Below are positions 31,410 through 39,491 of a stretch of DNA of 64,000 nucleotides, in pieces. Position numbers and translations under genes: made by a program. The notes below the pieces were generated by a model, which saw nothing but the letters and a program-made list of their open reading frames with translations, did not search any database and had not been told where the DNA came from. The stretch comes from Actinoplanes palleronii. GTDB lineage: Bacteria; Actinomycetota; Actinomycetes; Mycobacteriales; Micromonosporaceae. The stretch covers positions 62,001 to 126,000 of the forward strand of contig NZ_BOMS01000040.1 in assembly GCF_016862315.1 (NCBI RefSeq), in the 5' to 3' direction. Each line of letters starts with the position of its first letter. Position 1 is the stretch's first letter.

Positions 31410-32555
31410 GTGACCGTTCCCACATACTCAGCGCCGTACCCCACGGCGCCGCCGCCTCACCGGCCGATCACCGTGACGATCGCATCCGTGCTGCTCTTCG
31501 TGGTCGCCGCGGTCCAGGTCGTGTTCGCGATGATCGCTTTCTCGACGTTCGACAAGGCCGCGCCGATCTACGACGACGCCTACGCCGGCACCGACTTCGA
31601 GAGCTTCGGCAGCGCGCTGGCGACACTCTCGGTAGTGATGATCATTCTGTACGGGATCATCGCGGTCGGCATGGTGATCCTCGGCGTCTTCAACCTGCGC
31701 GGCAAGCAGCCGGCCCGGGTGATCACCTGGATCTTCTCCGGTGTCCTGATGTGCTGCTCGGTGGTCCTGCCGTACATGGCGGTCATCCTGATCACCCGGT
31801 TCGCCGAGGCGGTCGACGACGGCTCCGGCGCGCAGCGGCTGCCCACCCAGCGCGAGTTGGACGCCCGCCTCAACGACGTGGTGCCGGGCTGGTTCTCGTC
31901 GGTCGCGGTGCTGTTCACGCTGTTCGCGCTGGCGTCGCTGATCGTGGTGATCATCCTGCTGTCGGTGCCGGCGTCGAACCGGTTCTTCCGCAAGCAGGTG
32001 GCCGGGTGGAACCCGTACCAGACCGGGTACCCGCAGCAGCCGGCGTACGGCCAGCCGTACCCGGGGCCCTACGGGCAGCAGCCGGGTGCTCAGGACCCGG
32101 GATACGGGCAGCCGGGGCAGCCGGCGCCGGGTCTGCCGCCGTATCCGGGGCAGCAGCCGTCCGGGCCGCCGTCCTACGGGGCGCCAGCCGGGTACGACCC
32201 GTACGCGCAGCCGGGGCAGCCCTATCCGGGCCAGCCGCAGCCGGGGCAGCAGTTCCCCGGGCAGCAGTTCCCTGGGCAGCAGTACCCCGGGCAGGCGTAT
32301 CCCGGGTCGGCCTATCCGGGGCAGCCGGGGTATCCGCCGCCGTCCGATCCGGGCGCCGCTTACGGTTCGCCGCCGTCCGACCCGCTGGCCGCTCCGCACG
32401 GGCCGCCGTCCGAGCACGGGCCGGCCAGCGACCCGTGGGCGTCCCCCGCGCCGCCGGCCGCGCCGCAGTCCTCACCGCCGGCCGACCAGCCGCCCGCGTC
32501 GCCGCCGGGCTCTTCACCCACCGATGAGCAGCGGCCGCCGCACAATCCGATCTGA
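31410..32555 (+). CDS. Four-helix membrane protein with Pro/Gly/Gln/Tyr-rich tail
   Basis: A 381-residue protein. Four transmembrane segments occupy about residues 20-190 (for example [22 protein letters not shown] and [21 protein letters not shown]). The remaining 190 residues are low-complexity cytoplasmic tail with many [17 protein letters not shown] and PSDP repeats. The GTG start is supported by GAGGAGG upstream; an ATG seven codons earlier is an alternative. Such Tyr/Gln/Pro tails are common in actinobacterial membrane proteins, with no settled function. The next gene has the same layout. Confidence 0.78.
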   Translation: MTVPTYSAPYPTAPPPHRPITVTIASVLLFVVAAVQVVFAMIAFSTFDKAAPIYDDAYAGTDFESFGSALATLSVVMIILYGIIAVGMVILGVFNLRGKQPARVITWIFSGVLMCCSVVLPYMAVILITRFAEAVDDGSGAQRLPTQRELDARLNDVVPGWFSSVAVLFTLFALASLIVVIILLSVPASNRFFRKQVAGWNPYQTGYPQQPAYGQPYPGPYGQQPGAQDPGYGQPGQPAPGLPPYPGQQPSGPPSYGAPAGYDPYAQPGQPYPGQPQPGQQFPGQQFPGQQYPGQAYPGSAYPGQPGYPPPSDPGAAYGSPPSDPLAAPHGPPSEHGPASDPWASPAPPAAPQSSPPADQPPASPPGSSPTDEQRPPHNPI

Positions 32556-32689
32556 TCCGTACGTCCCGGACCGGCCCGCCCCTCCTCGGCGGGCCGGTTC
32601 GCTTTATCCACAGGCCGTCCGGGTACGCCCACGTCACGACCCGGGTACGCGATAGCGTTCGTGCCAGCCGACCACCGCGGGAGCCATCG

Positions 32690-33787
32690 ATGTCGTACGC
32701 CGCCCTGCCGCCCGTCACCGCGCCCGTGCCGCCGCCCGGCGGCGCACCGCGCCCACCCGCGGTGTCGTCCGCGTCCGCCCTGCTCTGGCTGATGGGCGCG
32801 GCCGGCCTGGTCTACGCCGTCGCCGCGGTCGCCATCGCGCCCGGCACGGTCAACCGCTTCCGGGACGCGGCCACCGGTGACACCGCGGAGAACTACGTGT
32901 CGGTGATCTGGCTGGTCGCCGCGCTCGCCGCGGTGCTGGCGATCCTGTCGTTCGCGCTCTTCGTGGTGCTCGGCCTGGGTCTGCGCCGGGGCAGCCGGGT
33001 CGCCCGGATCGTCGCTCTGGTGGTCTGCGTGCTGGGCGGGCTCGGCGGGCTGGCCTCGTTCGTCTCGGTGCTCGTGCAGCGCTCCGGCGACCCGGTGCCG
33101 GGTTCGCTCGGCGAGGCGCTCGGCTCGGCGTACCCGGACGGGTGGATCGGCCTGAACGCCGTGGTCTCCGGTCTGCAGGTGCTCGCCTATCTCGCGGTCG
33201 GCGCGATGCTGCTGGCCGCGCCGCGGCCGTTCTTCGGCCACGCCCCGGCTTCGGCCGCGCCGTTCGGTACCTCTTTCGGTGGGCCTTCGGGTGCTCCGTC
33301 GGGTGCGCCTTTCGGCGGGCAGCCGGCGTCATCCGGCGCTCCTGGCTCCTTCGGGGCCCCGGCCACGCCCTACGGGTACCAGTCGCAGTCGCCCTATGGA
33401 GTGACTCCGGGAATGTCCTATCCGCCGGCCGGGCCGTCCGGATACGCGCCGACCGGTCCGCAGGGGTTCGTCCCGCCGGTTTCCCACACCGGCTGGCAGC
33501 CGCCGGTGTCGCACACCGGGTACCCGCCGGCCGGTGCCCAGCCAGTCGGGTTGCCGACTGGCACATCCCCTGGCAGCGCGTTCGGGAGTGCCCCGGAAGG
33601 ACCCTCGGGCGCCGCCGGGCGATCGTCAGGCGATGTGACGCAGGGTTCCGGAAACCCGCCGGCCGTTCCGCCGACTACGCACGGTGGGCAGGGGCCGCAC
33701 GGCGCCGTGCCGCTACCGGGTGATCCGGCCGCGAACCGGCCCGCGCCTGGCTTCGATGACGAATACTGGCGTCGACCGTCCGAGTGA
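32690..33787 (+). CDS. Four-helix membrane protein with Pro/Gly/Ser-rich tail (layout paralogue)
   Basis: A 365-residue protein with the same layout as its upstream neighbour. A Pro-rich start is followed by four transmembrane segments (about residues 25-185, for example ALLWLMGAAGLVYAVAAVAI and VLAILSFALFVVLGLGL). A 170-residue tail is rich in Pro, Gly, Ser and Thr with GAPFGGQPAS, PPVSHTGWQ/PPVSHTGYP repeats. GGGAG precedes the ATG. It lies 134 bp downstream and could be co-transcribed. Function unknown. Confidence 0.76.
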   Translation: MSYAALPPVTAPVPPPGGAPRPPAVSSASALLWLMGAAGLVYAVAAVAIAPGTVNRFRDAATGDTAENYVSVIWLVAALAAVLAILSFALFVVLGLGLRRGSRVARIVALVVCVLGGLGGLASFVSVLVQRSGDPVPGSLGEALGSAYPDGWIGLNAVVSGLQVLAYLAVGAMLLAAPRPFFGHAPASAAPFGTSFGGPSGAPSGAPFGGQPASSGAPGSFGAPATPYGYQSQSPYGVTPGMSYPPAGPSGYAPTGPQGFVPPVSHTGWQPPVSHTGYPPAGAQPVGLPTGTSPGSAFGSAPEGPSGAAGRSSGDVTQGSGNPPAVPPTTHGGQGPHGAVPLPGDPAANRPAPGFDDEYWRRPSE

Positions 33788-34061
33788 CCTTGCCGAAGAA
33801 CGCCTAGATCCGGTTCCGTATCGACGACTGTGGGTCACTCGAACGGGTACAGACGGTTTCCCAAGGCGTCACCCGATCGGCTGTCCGGATAGCAGTAGAT
33901 CGGCCATCCGGTGGGTGTTTTTCCCCAGTCGGACAAACGTGAATACCGTGGTTCACAGCACTCTCACAGCGCGGCTACCAGGTCATCTTGAGGCATGGAT
34001 GGGTACCGTGACGGTGTTACCTGCTTTGAGCTGCATCTATGGTCGCCGGAAAGGTTGAGGG

Positions 34062-34090
34062 CCGATGAGCCATCGGTAAACCTTCTTTAC
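34062..34090. repeat. Two adjacent inverted repeats, operator-like
   Basis: CCGATG-agc-CATCGG (34062-34076) overlaps GTAAA-ccttc-TTTAC (34076-34090) by one base. A third repeat, GTGAA-N8-TTCAC, is at 33939-33956. None is followed by a T-run, so regulator binding is more likely than termination. Confidence 0.45.
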
Positions 34091-34179
34091 AGAGTCATGT
34101 AGAGCACTGGGTCAATAGTTCCGTTCGTCCCGGCGGGGCGAAAGATTCCGGTTTCCTTCAAGCCAGTACGCTCGATGTC

Positions 34180-34308
34180 ATGGATGCACGGCACGACCTG
34201 GGTAAATTCATCACTGAATTGACCGTCGCGCAGCGTGGTGTCGTGCTTTCATCGGGTCGTGAGGCGCGTAGCAACCCGTTGATCGCGCAGCGTGGCGTGA
34301 TGATGTAG
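34180..34308 (+). CDS. Possible 42-residue leaderless small protein
   Basis: A short frame encoding MDARHDLGKFITELTVAQRG and 22 more residues, ending at TAG. It contains AQRGV twice, with the matching DNA repeat. There is no ribosome site, but a TACGCT box (34167-34172) ends 7 nt before the ATG, which would suit a leaderless transcript. Codon use is less GC3-biased than neighbours. Could be chance; no family recognised. Confidence 0.3.
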   Translation: MDARHDLGKFITELTVAQRGVVLSSGREARSNPLIAQRGVMM

Positions 34309-34370
34309 ACGCGTTCCGTGTTGAGTCATCGTTCTGGATCGGTGAACGAAACAATCGATGAATTGACAAT

Positions 34371-34571
34371 GTGGGTTGGCTCACTCCCGAGAAGGGGATC
34401 GAGACCTCGACACGGATGGGTAGCGACCAGATGGCGGCTGAGGCGTTGCAGGAGGCAGAGACCGAAGTCGGTGTCGGCGGAAAGGTTGATCGGATGGGTG
34501 GTGCGGTACGGGGCTCCGGCCCGCGCCGGCGGTCGACCGACACGGCGATCGATCTCGGCCTTACGGCCTGA
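34371..34571 (+). CDS. Possible 66-residue small protein
   Basis: A frame beginning GTG and encoding a hydrophilic peptide with an acidic helix (SDQMAAEALQEAETEVGV) and a basic GPRRRS patch. Third positions are moderately GC-rich, consistent with coding. It lacks a ribosome site; a TGA closes the frame 12 bases upstream, so GTG 34371 is the first possible start. It may be a remnant. Confidence 0.3.
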   Translation: MGWLTPEKGIETSTRMGSDQMAAEALQEAETEVGVGGKVDRMGGAVRGSGPRRRSTDTAIDLGLTA

Positions 34572-34628
34572 AAGTTAACCGGTTCGTCCCTGCTCACATG
34601 CAGGAGAATCGATGCAGTTGGTGGAAGG

Positions 34629-35006
34629 ATGGAGATCGTGGGAACTGCGTTGGCGGAAATGACTATGCCTCAGATCTCGCCGCTTGCCGGTGAGCCGATT
34701 GAACGCGCTGACGCCGAGCGCCTGGCGGGAGTGCTTAAGGCGCTCGCCGACCCGGCTCGGCTGCGGCTGCTGAGCCTTATCCAGTCCGCAACGGACGGTG
34801 AGGCGTGTGTCTGCGACCTCACCGCGCCGCTGGGTCTCTCACAGCCGACTGTGAGTCACCACCTGCGGATCCTGACCGAGGCTGGCCTGCTGGAGCGGGA
34901 GAAGCGCGGTGTGTGGGCGTACTACCGCCTCGTGCCGGCTGCTATCGCGACGATCGCCGACCTGCTGACCCCGCCTCGTAAGCGGGCGACCAAGAAGGCT
35001 CGCTGA
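34629..35006 (+). CDS. ArsR-family metal-responsive regulator
   Basis: A 125-residue ArsR/SmtB repressor. The winged helix covers about residues 30-105, with recognition helix SQPTVSHHLRIL at 71-82. ACVCDL (Cys60, Cys62) is the alpha-3 metal site found in arsenite/cadmium-type sensors. The C terminus is basic (PPRKRATKKAR). ATG 34629 has a close GGAAGG; GTG 34638 is an alternative with better spacing. No arsenic or metal-transport gene is adjacent; the next gene is an aldolase-like protein 95 bp away. Confidence 0.85.
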   Translation: MEIVGTALAEMTMPQISPLAGEPIERADAERLAGVLKALADPARLRLLSLIQSATDGEACVCDLTAPLGLSQPTVSHHLRILTEAGLLEREKRGVWAYYRLVPAAIATIADLLTPPRKRATKKAR

Positions 35007-35101
35007 TCGGTGGTTATGCCTGGCGTCACTGAAACATGGGGGCGTGACGCCAGGCCGAGGACCTCTTCCCCTGGCCACCCCTGGCATTCGAGGAGGAACG
35101 G

Positions 35102-35776
35102 GTGAACTACGTCCCGGGTGATCTGCGTGATCAGCTCGCACACGTGGGTTACGACGTGGTCCAGGCCGGTCTTGTCTGTGGTTCGGGCGGAAATCTCTCC
35201 GCCCGGATTCCCGACGAGGAAGCCATCTGGATCACCGCGAGTGGTGCGTGGCTCGACCGGCTCAGCCGGGCCAGCTTCGCGCCGGTTCGTGTCACGGACG
35301 GTGAAGCCGCGGTGATCGGTGCTCTGCCGCCGCCGCGGATCGAACCGTCCAGCGAGCTGGCGTTGCACCTCGCGCTCTACCGTGCACGGCCGGACGTGAA
35401 CGCCGTGGTGCACCTGCACCCGCAGACGGCCCTGCTGCTCGACGCGCTCGGCGAACACATCCGGATCGTCACCACGGACCACGCGTATTACCTGCGCCGC
35501 GTGTCCACCGTGCCGTTCCGGCTGCCGGGCACGACCGAACTCGCCGCGATGACCGCGGCGATGGCCGCCGACGGCACCGACTGCCTGGTGCTCAGCCAGC
35601 ATGGCTGTGTGGTCATGGGTGACACGGTGGAGTTGGCACACAAGCGCGCCCGCAACCTCGAGGAAGCGGCCGCGATGACTTACCAAGCACTGGCCGCAGG
35701 CCGGTTGGAGCACCTCCGGGACTGCCCGGAGGAGTTTCTGAACCGGCTCGCGGGTTCCGCTGCCGTCTCGGTCTAG
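35102..35776 (+). CDS. Class II aldolase/adducin family protein
   Basis: A 224-residue zinc enzyme of the FucA/AraD family. Key motifs are SGGNLSAR (residues about 28-35, phosphate binding), the catalytic Glu region SSELALH, HLHPQT with metal-binding His residues, and SQHGCVVMG for the third His. Family members cleave or epimerise sugar phosphates such as fuculose-1-phosphate or ribulose-5-phosphate; the substrate cannot be told here. The GTG start follows GAGGAGGAAC. Confidence 0.85.
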   Translation: MNYVPGDLRDQLAHVGYDVVQAGLVCGSGGNLSARIPDEEAIWITASGAWLDRLSRASFAPVRVTDGEAAVIGALPPPRIEPSSELALHLALYRARPDVNAVVHLHPQTALLLDALGEHIRIVTTDHAYYLRRVSTVPFRLPGTTELAAMTAAMAADGTDCLVLSQHGCVVMGDTVELAHKRARNLEEAAAMTYQALAAGRLEHLRDCPEEFLNRLAGSAAVSV

Positions 35777-35910
35777 ACGGAAACGCACTGACGCGGCCAG
35801 CCGGCCGTCCCCTAGGGCCGGCTGGAATGCGTCTTCCTGATCCGCCCGTAGCTGCCATCCGCAGCCGCGGGCTTTTGTCGTCTCCGGGCCCCGCCGGGCG
35901 CCGCAGGACC

Positions 35911-35966
35911 TCGGCTGGCTCTCAGGGGTGCCTCCGGCCGCCGGAGGCACCCCTGAGAGCTGCCGA
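35911..35966. repeat. Dispersed hairpin element, copy A
   Basis: A 20-bp perfect stem (35918-35937 with 35941-35960) has a 3-nt loop. After a small internal loop, five more pairs (TCGGC with GCCGA) extend it. The outer sequence TCGGCTGGCTCTCAGGG is shared with copy B at 53412-53466, while the inner stem differs but stays paired. No T-run follows. Confidence 0.75.
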
Positions 35967-35991
35967 TACCGCGAGGTCATCGGGATGCACA

Positions 35992-36022
35992 ACGGCCGGC
36001 CCCGGGATCCGGGACCGGCCGT
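35992..36022 (-). terminator. Terminator-like hairpin after the DedA gene
   Basis: A 14-bp stem (35992-36005 with 36009-36022, one mismatch) has a 3-nt loop, 13 bp beyond the DedA stop on the minus strand. The T-run is poor. Confidence 0.65.
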
Positions 36023-36035
36023 GTGGTGGACGTGA

Positions 36036-36854
36036 TCAGGCGCGGTGTGAGCGCGGGCGGCGGTTCGGGTCCTCGTCGTCCTCGACGTGGTGGGTCACGG
36101 CCTCGGCGAGACCGGCGATGCTCGCCGCGGCGACCACGCCGACCGCGGCCGACGCCTGCGGGCCCTGGTGCGTGCCGTTCCGCTTGGCCTTCCGCTCGCG
36201 CAGCATCTCGATGAGGATCGGCAGCGCCGAGATCAGCACGATCAGCACGACCACCGGCAGGATGTAGTGGTCGATCTTGTCGCCGATCGCGTCGTAGATC
36301 TTCCTGGCCAGCAGGTAGCCGATCAGCAGCACGCCGTCGACCCAGAGGACGGCGCCGACGATGTTCCACAGCAGGAACTGGCGGGCCGACATGCCGAGAG
36401 TGCCGGCCACCGGGTTCAGGAACGTCCGCACGATCGGGATGAACCGGGCCAGCACCACGGCCTTGGCCGGGCCGAACTTCTGGAAGTAGTACTCGGCCTT
36501 CTCCACGTACTCGCGCTTGAACAGCTTCGAGTCGGGGCGTTCGAACATCTTGCGGCCGTACTTCGCACCGAGCCAGTGGCCGAGCTGGGCGCCGACGATC
36601 GCGCAGATCGGCCCGCCGATCAGCAGGGCCGGCAACGAGATCTGGGTGCCGGGGCCGAAGATGGCGTCGGCCACCGGCGAGGCCGCGATACCCGCCAGGA
36701 ACAGCAGCGAGTCACCGGGGAAGAAGAAGCCGACCAGCAGGCCGGTCTCCGCGAAGAGGATGGCCCACACGCCGTACGTCCCGAAGGTGTTGATCAGGTC
36801 CGTCGGGTCCATCGGGTTGAAGGCGAGCTGCTCGGTGAGCGCACGGATGTCCAC
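36036..36854 (-). CDS. DedA-family membrane protein
   Basis: A 272-residue DedA/VTT protein with about six membrane segments. Family motifs are ETGLLVGFFFPGDSLLFLAG (the re-entrant G-FxPGD loop) and ARFIPIVRTFLNPVAG (conserved Arg residues). DedA proteins contribute to lipid carrier or phospholipid flipping and to membrane potential. The C-terminal tail is basic and acidic, with HHVEDDEDPNRR. I chose GTG 36854, possibly leaderless (TACCCT box upstream); an in-frame start at 36944 would add 30 unlikely residues. Confidence 0.87.
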   Translation of the reverse strand: MDIRALTEQLAFNPMDPTDLINTFGTYGVWAILFAETGLLVGFFFPGDSLLFLAGIAASPVADAIFGPGTQISLPALLIGGPICAIVGAQLGHWLGAKYGRKMFERPDSKLFKREYVEKAEYYFQKFGPAKAVVLARFIPIVRTFLNPVAGTLGMSARQFLLWNIVGAVLWVDGVLLIGYLLARKIYDAIGDKIDHYILPVVVLIVLISALPILIEMLRERKAKRNGTHQGPQASAAVGVVAAASIAGLAEAVTHHVEDDEDPNRRPRSHRA

Positions 36855-36998
36855 GATGAGCCAGGGTACCGGCCCGACGGTAGCCCCAACCTGTATGACT
36901 GCTGTGGATACCTTGTGCTTGCCGGGGGGAAACCTCCCCGTCACGCGGCGTGTGCCCGGATGCCGATCGGGTGATCGATCGGCATCCGGGACGAACCG

Positions 36999-39491
36999 TC
37001 ACAGGCGCGGGTCCACCGGTTCCGACTCGGCCGCCAGGATCGCGAAGACCAGCTCGTGCACCTGCCAGGACGGCGCGCCCTCGGCCAGCCGGTCCAGCGC
37101 CGCCAGGCCCAGCCCGTGCTCACGCAGCGCCAGGTTCCGCTTGCGGCCCAGGTTGCGCTGCCGCAGCCGGTCGAGCTGCTCCGGCCGGGTGTACTCGGGG
37201 CCGTAGATGATCCGCAGGTACTCCCGGCCACGGCACTTCACCCCGGGCTGCACCAGCCGGTTCTTGGCGCTCACGGTGGCGAGACCGGCGTACGGCTTCA
37301 CCACCATGCCCTCGCCGCCGGCACCGGTCAGCGCCAGCCACCAGTCGGTGGCCTCCGCCTCGGCGGACGGGTCGGCCAGGTCGAGCACGAACCGGCGGGT
37401 CGGGGTGAACAGCTCCGGGTCCGCGGCGACCAGACGATCGGCGATCGCCAGGTGCCAGCCGTGGTCCTTGGCCGCGTACGACACACCGGCGCCGGCCAGC
37501 ACCGCGAACGGCGCGAGGGTGACCCCGGTCAGGCCGTCGGTCGGCTTCACGTACGCCCGGTACGCCGCCGAGTAGCCGTCGATCTCCGCGGAGCGCAGCT
37601 CGATCCGGTCGCGCAGCGCGCTGACGTCCAGGTCCCGTGCGGCCACTTGGTCCAGCACCGCCAGGGCCGCCGGCAGCGCTGCCCGTCCGGCCGCGCCCAC
37701 TCCGGCGTACTGGTCGCGGATCAGGCCGCCGGCCTTCGCCGACCAGGGCAGCAGCTCGGTGTCGAGCAGCAGCCAGTCGGTCTCCAGCTCGGCCAGGATC
37801 GGCTCGACCGCGACGCGGACCCGGGCCAGCAGCGGCTCGAGCAGCTCCGGTGCGAAGAACGGCCGCCCGGTCCGGGTCCAGATCGAGTCGCCCACGCCGG
37901 ACGCCGAGATCCGGACCACGGCCCGGGAACCCATGTGCTTCTCCTCGCAGACCACCTGGTCGACGCCGGCCGAGCGCAGGTCGGCGAAGGCCGTTGCCGG
38001 GTACTCCAGGTAGCCGTCGACGGTCGAGCTGGAGCACGGCGCCATCGTCGGCGGCAGCCAGATCAGGGTCTCCGGGTCGATCGAGTACCGGCCCATCACC
38101 TCCAGGGCGGCCGCGGCGTTCTCGGCCGGGACGGTGGTCCGGCCGTATCCGTACTCGAGGTGTTTGCGTCCGGTGACGTCGGCGATGTCCAGACCGCGGT
38201 CCGGTTCGGTCTCGACCGTGGTCAGCGGGCGGATCGGGGCGTAGTACTCCTTGGCCGCCGGCACGCCGACCAGCTCGCGTTCCGGCCAGCGCAGCGCGGT
38301 CAGCGCGCCACCGAAGACGCAGCCGGTGTCCAGGCAGATGGTGTTGTTGATCCATTCCGGACGGGTGGTCGGCACGTGGCCGTAGACGACGGCCGCGGAA
38401 CCGCGGTACTCCTGCGCCCACGGGTAGCGGACCGGCAGGCCGTACTCGTCGGTCTCGCCGGTGGTCTCGCCGTAGAGCGCGAAGCTGCGCACCCGGCCGG
38501 AGGCCCGCCCGTGGTACGCCTCCTTGAGCCCGGCGTGCGCCACCACCAGTTTGCCGTCGTCGAGCACGTAGTGGCTGACCAGGCCGTCGATGAAGGCCTT
38601 CGCCCGGTGGACGAACTCCTCCGGCTCGGCGGCCAGCTGTTCGAGGGTCTCCGGCAGGCCGTGGGTGAGCTGGACGGTGCGCCCGGCCAGCTTGCGGGCC
38701 AGCTTCTGCTCGTGGTTGCCCGGCACGCAGATCGCGTGGCCGGCGCCGACCATGCCCATCACCAGGCGCAGCACACCCGGCGAGTCCGGGCCGCGGTCGA
38801 CCAGGTCGCCGACGAAGACCGCGGTGCGGCCCTCCGGGTGGGTGGCGTCGACCGGCCGGCCCGCCTCGTCCCGGACCAGCTCCCAGCCCAGCGTGCCGAG
38901 CAGCGTCTCCAGCTCGGCGCGGCAGCCGTGCACGTCACCCACGATGTCGAACGGGCCGCGCTCGTCGCGCCGGTCGTTGAACAACTTCTCGTAGCGGATC
39001 TCGGCGCCGGCGATCTCCTCCTCGCCGCGCAGCACGTGCACCTTGCGGAAACCCTCGCGGGCGAACTGGCCCAGCGAACGCCGTAGGTCGCGCTGCATCC
39101 GGGTGAGGACCCGCCGGTCGAAGGAGCGGTCCGGCCGGGCCTGGGTGCGGTCCCAGGCCACCGACTCGGGCACGTCCAGCACGATCACCACGGGCAGCAC
39201 GTCGTGCTCCCGGGCCACCGCGATCAGCCCGGCGCGGGCGTGCGACTGCAGGTTGGTGGCGTCCACCACGGTCAGCCGGCCGGCCGCCAGCCGCTTGCCG
39301 GCCACGTAGTGCAGCACGTCGAAGGCGGCCGCCGAGGCGGACTGGTCGTTCTCGTCGTCGGCGACCAGGCCCCGGAAGAAGTCCGAGGAGAGCACCTGGG
39401 TCGGCGCGAAGTGGGTGCGGGCGAACGTCGACTTGCCGGATCCGGAGATGCCGACGAGCACGACCAGGCTGAGCTCAGGAATGTCGATCAT
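36999..39491 (-). CDS. pnkp: Polynucleotide kinase-phosphatase Pnkp (RNA repair)
   Basis: An 830-residue, three-domain RNA-repair enzyme. The 5'-kinase has P-loop GISGSGKST (residues 14-22). The 2',3'-phosphatase is a calcineurin-like metallo-domain with GDVHGC (185-190), GDLVDRG (228-234) and GNHEQK (258-263). The ligase-like domain carries EEKHMGSR (516-523), with Lys518 the expected AMP-accepting residue. The length matches Clostridium thermocellum Pnkp (about 870). It heals and, with Hen1, seals cut RNA such as tRNAs cleaved by ribotoxins. Its ATG overlaps the hen1 stop (ATGA). Confidence 0.95.
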   Translation of the reverse strand: MIDIPELSLVVLVGISGSGKSTFARTHFAPTQVLSSDFFRGLVADDENDQSASAAAFDVLHYVAGKRLAAGRLTVVDATNLQSHARAGLIAVAREHDVLPVVIVLDVPESVAWDRTQARPDRSFDRRVLTRMQRDLRRSLGQFAREGFRKVHVLRGEEEIAGAEIRYEKLFNDRRDERGPFDIVGDVHGCRAELETLLGTLGWELVRDEAGRPVDATHPEGRTAVFVGDLVDRGPDSPGVLRLVMGMVGAGHAICVPGNHEQKLARKLAGRTVQLTHGLPETLEQLAAEPEEFVHRAKAFIDGLVSHYVLDDGKLVVAHAGLKEAYHGRASGRVRSFALYGETTGETDEYGLPVRYPWAQEYRGSAAVVYGHVPTTRPEWINNTICLDTGCVFGGALTALRWPERELVGVPAAKEYYAPIRPLTTVETEPDRGLDIADVTGRKHLEYGYGRTTVPAENAAAALEVMGRYSIDPETLIWLPPTMAPCSSSTVDGYLEYPATAFADLRSAGVDQVVCEEKHMGSRAVVRISASGVGDSIWTRTGRPFFAPELLEPLLARVRVAVEPILAELETDWLLLDTELLPWSAKAGGLIRDQYAGVGAAGRAALPAALAVLDQVAARDLDVSALRDRIELRSAEIDGYSAAYRAYVKPTDGLTGVTLAPFAVLAGAGVSYAAKDHGWHLAIADRLVAADPELFTPTRRFVLDLADPSAEAEATDWWLALTGAGGEGMVVKPYAGLATVSAKNRLVQPGVKCRGREYLRIIYGPEYTRPEQLDRLRQRNLGRKRNLALREHGLGLAALDRLAEGAPSWQVHELVFAILAAESEPVDPRL

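Larger units (their letters stand above)
33788..34628. other. 840 bp lower-GC intergenic region
   Basis: The longest stretch without a firm gene. It is visibly less GC-rich than the flanks, particularly 33900-34380. It holds several inverted repeats and two weak small reading frames (34180-34308, 34371-34571), listed separately. A TTGACA box is at 34364-34369, with no clear -10 partner. I see no transposase remnant or tRNA. Confidence 0.5.

Noticed and set aside
33788..34628. Insertion-sequence remnant
   Set aside because: No transposase fragment, terminal inverted repeats with target duplication, or DDE motif could be seen.
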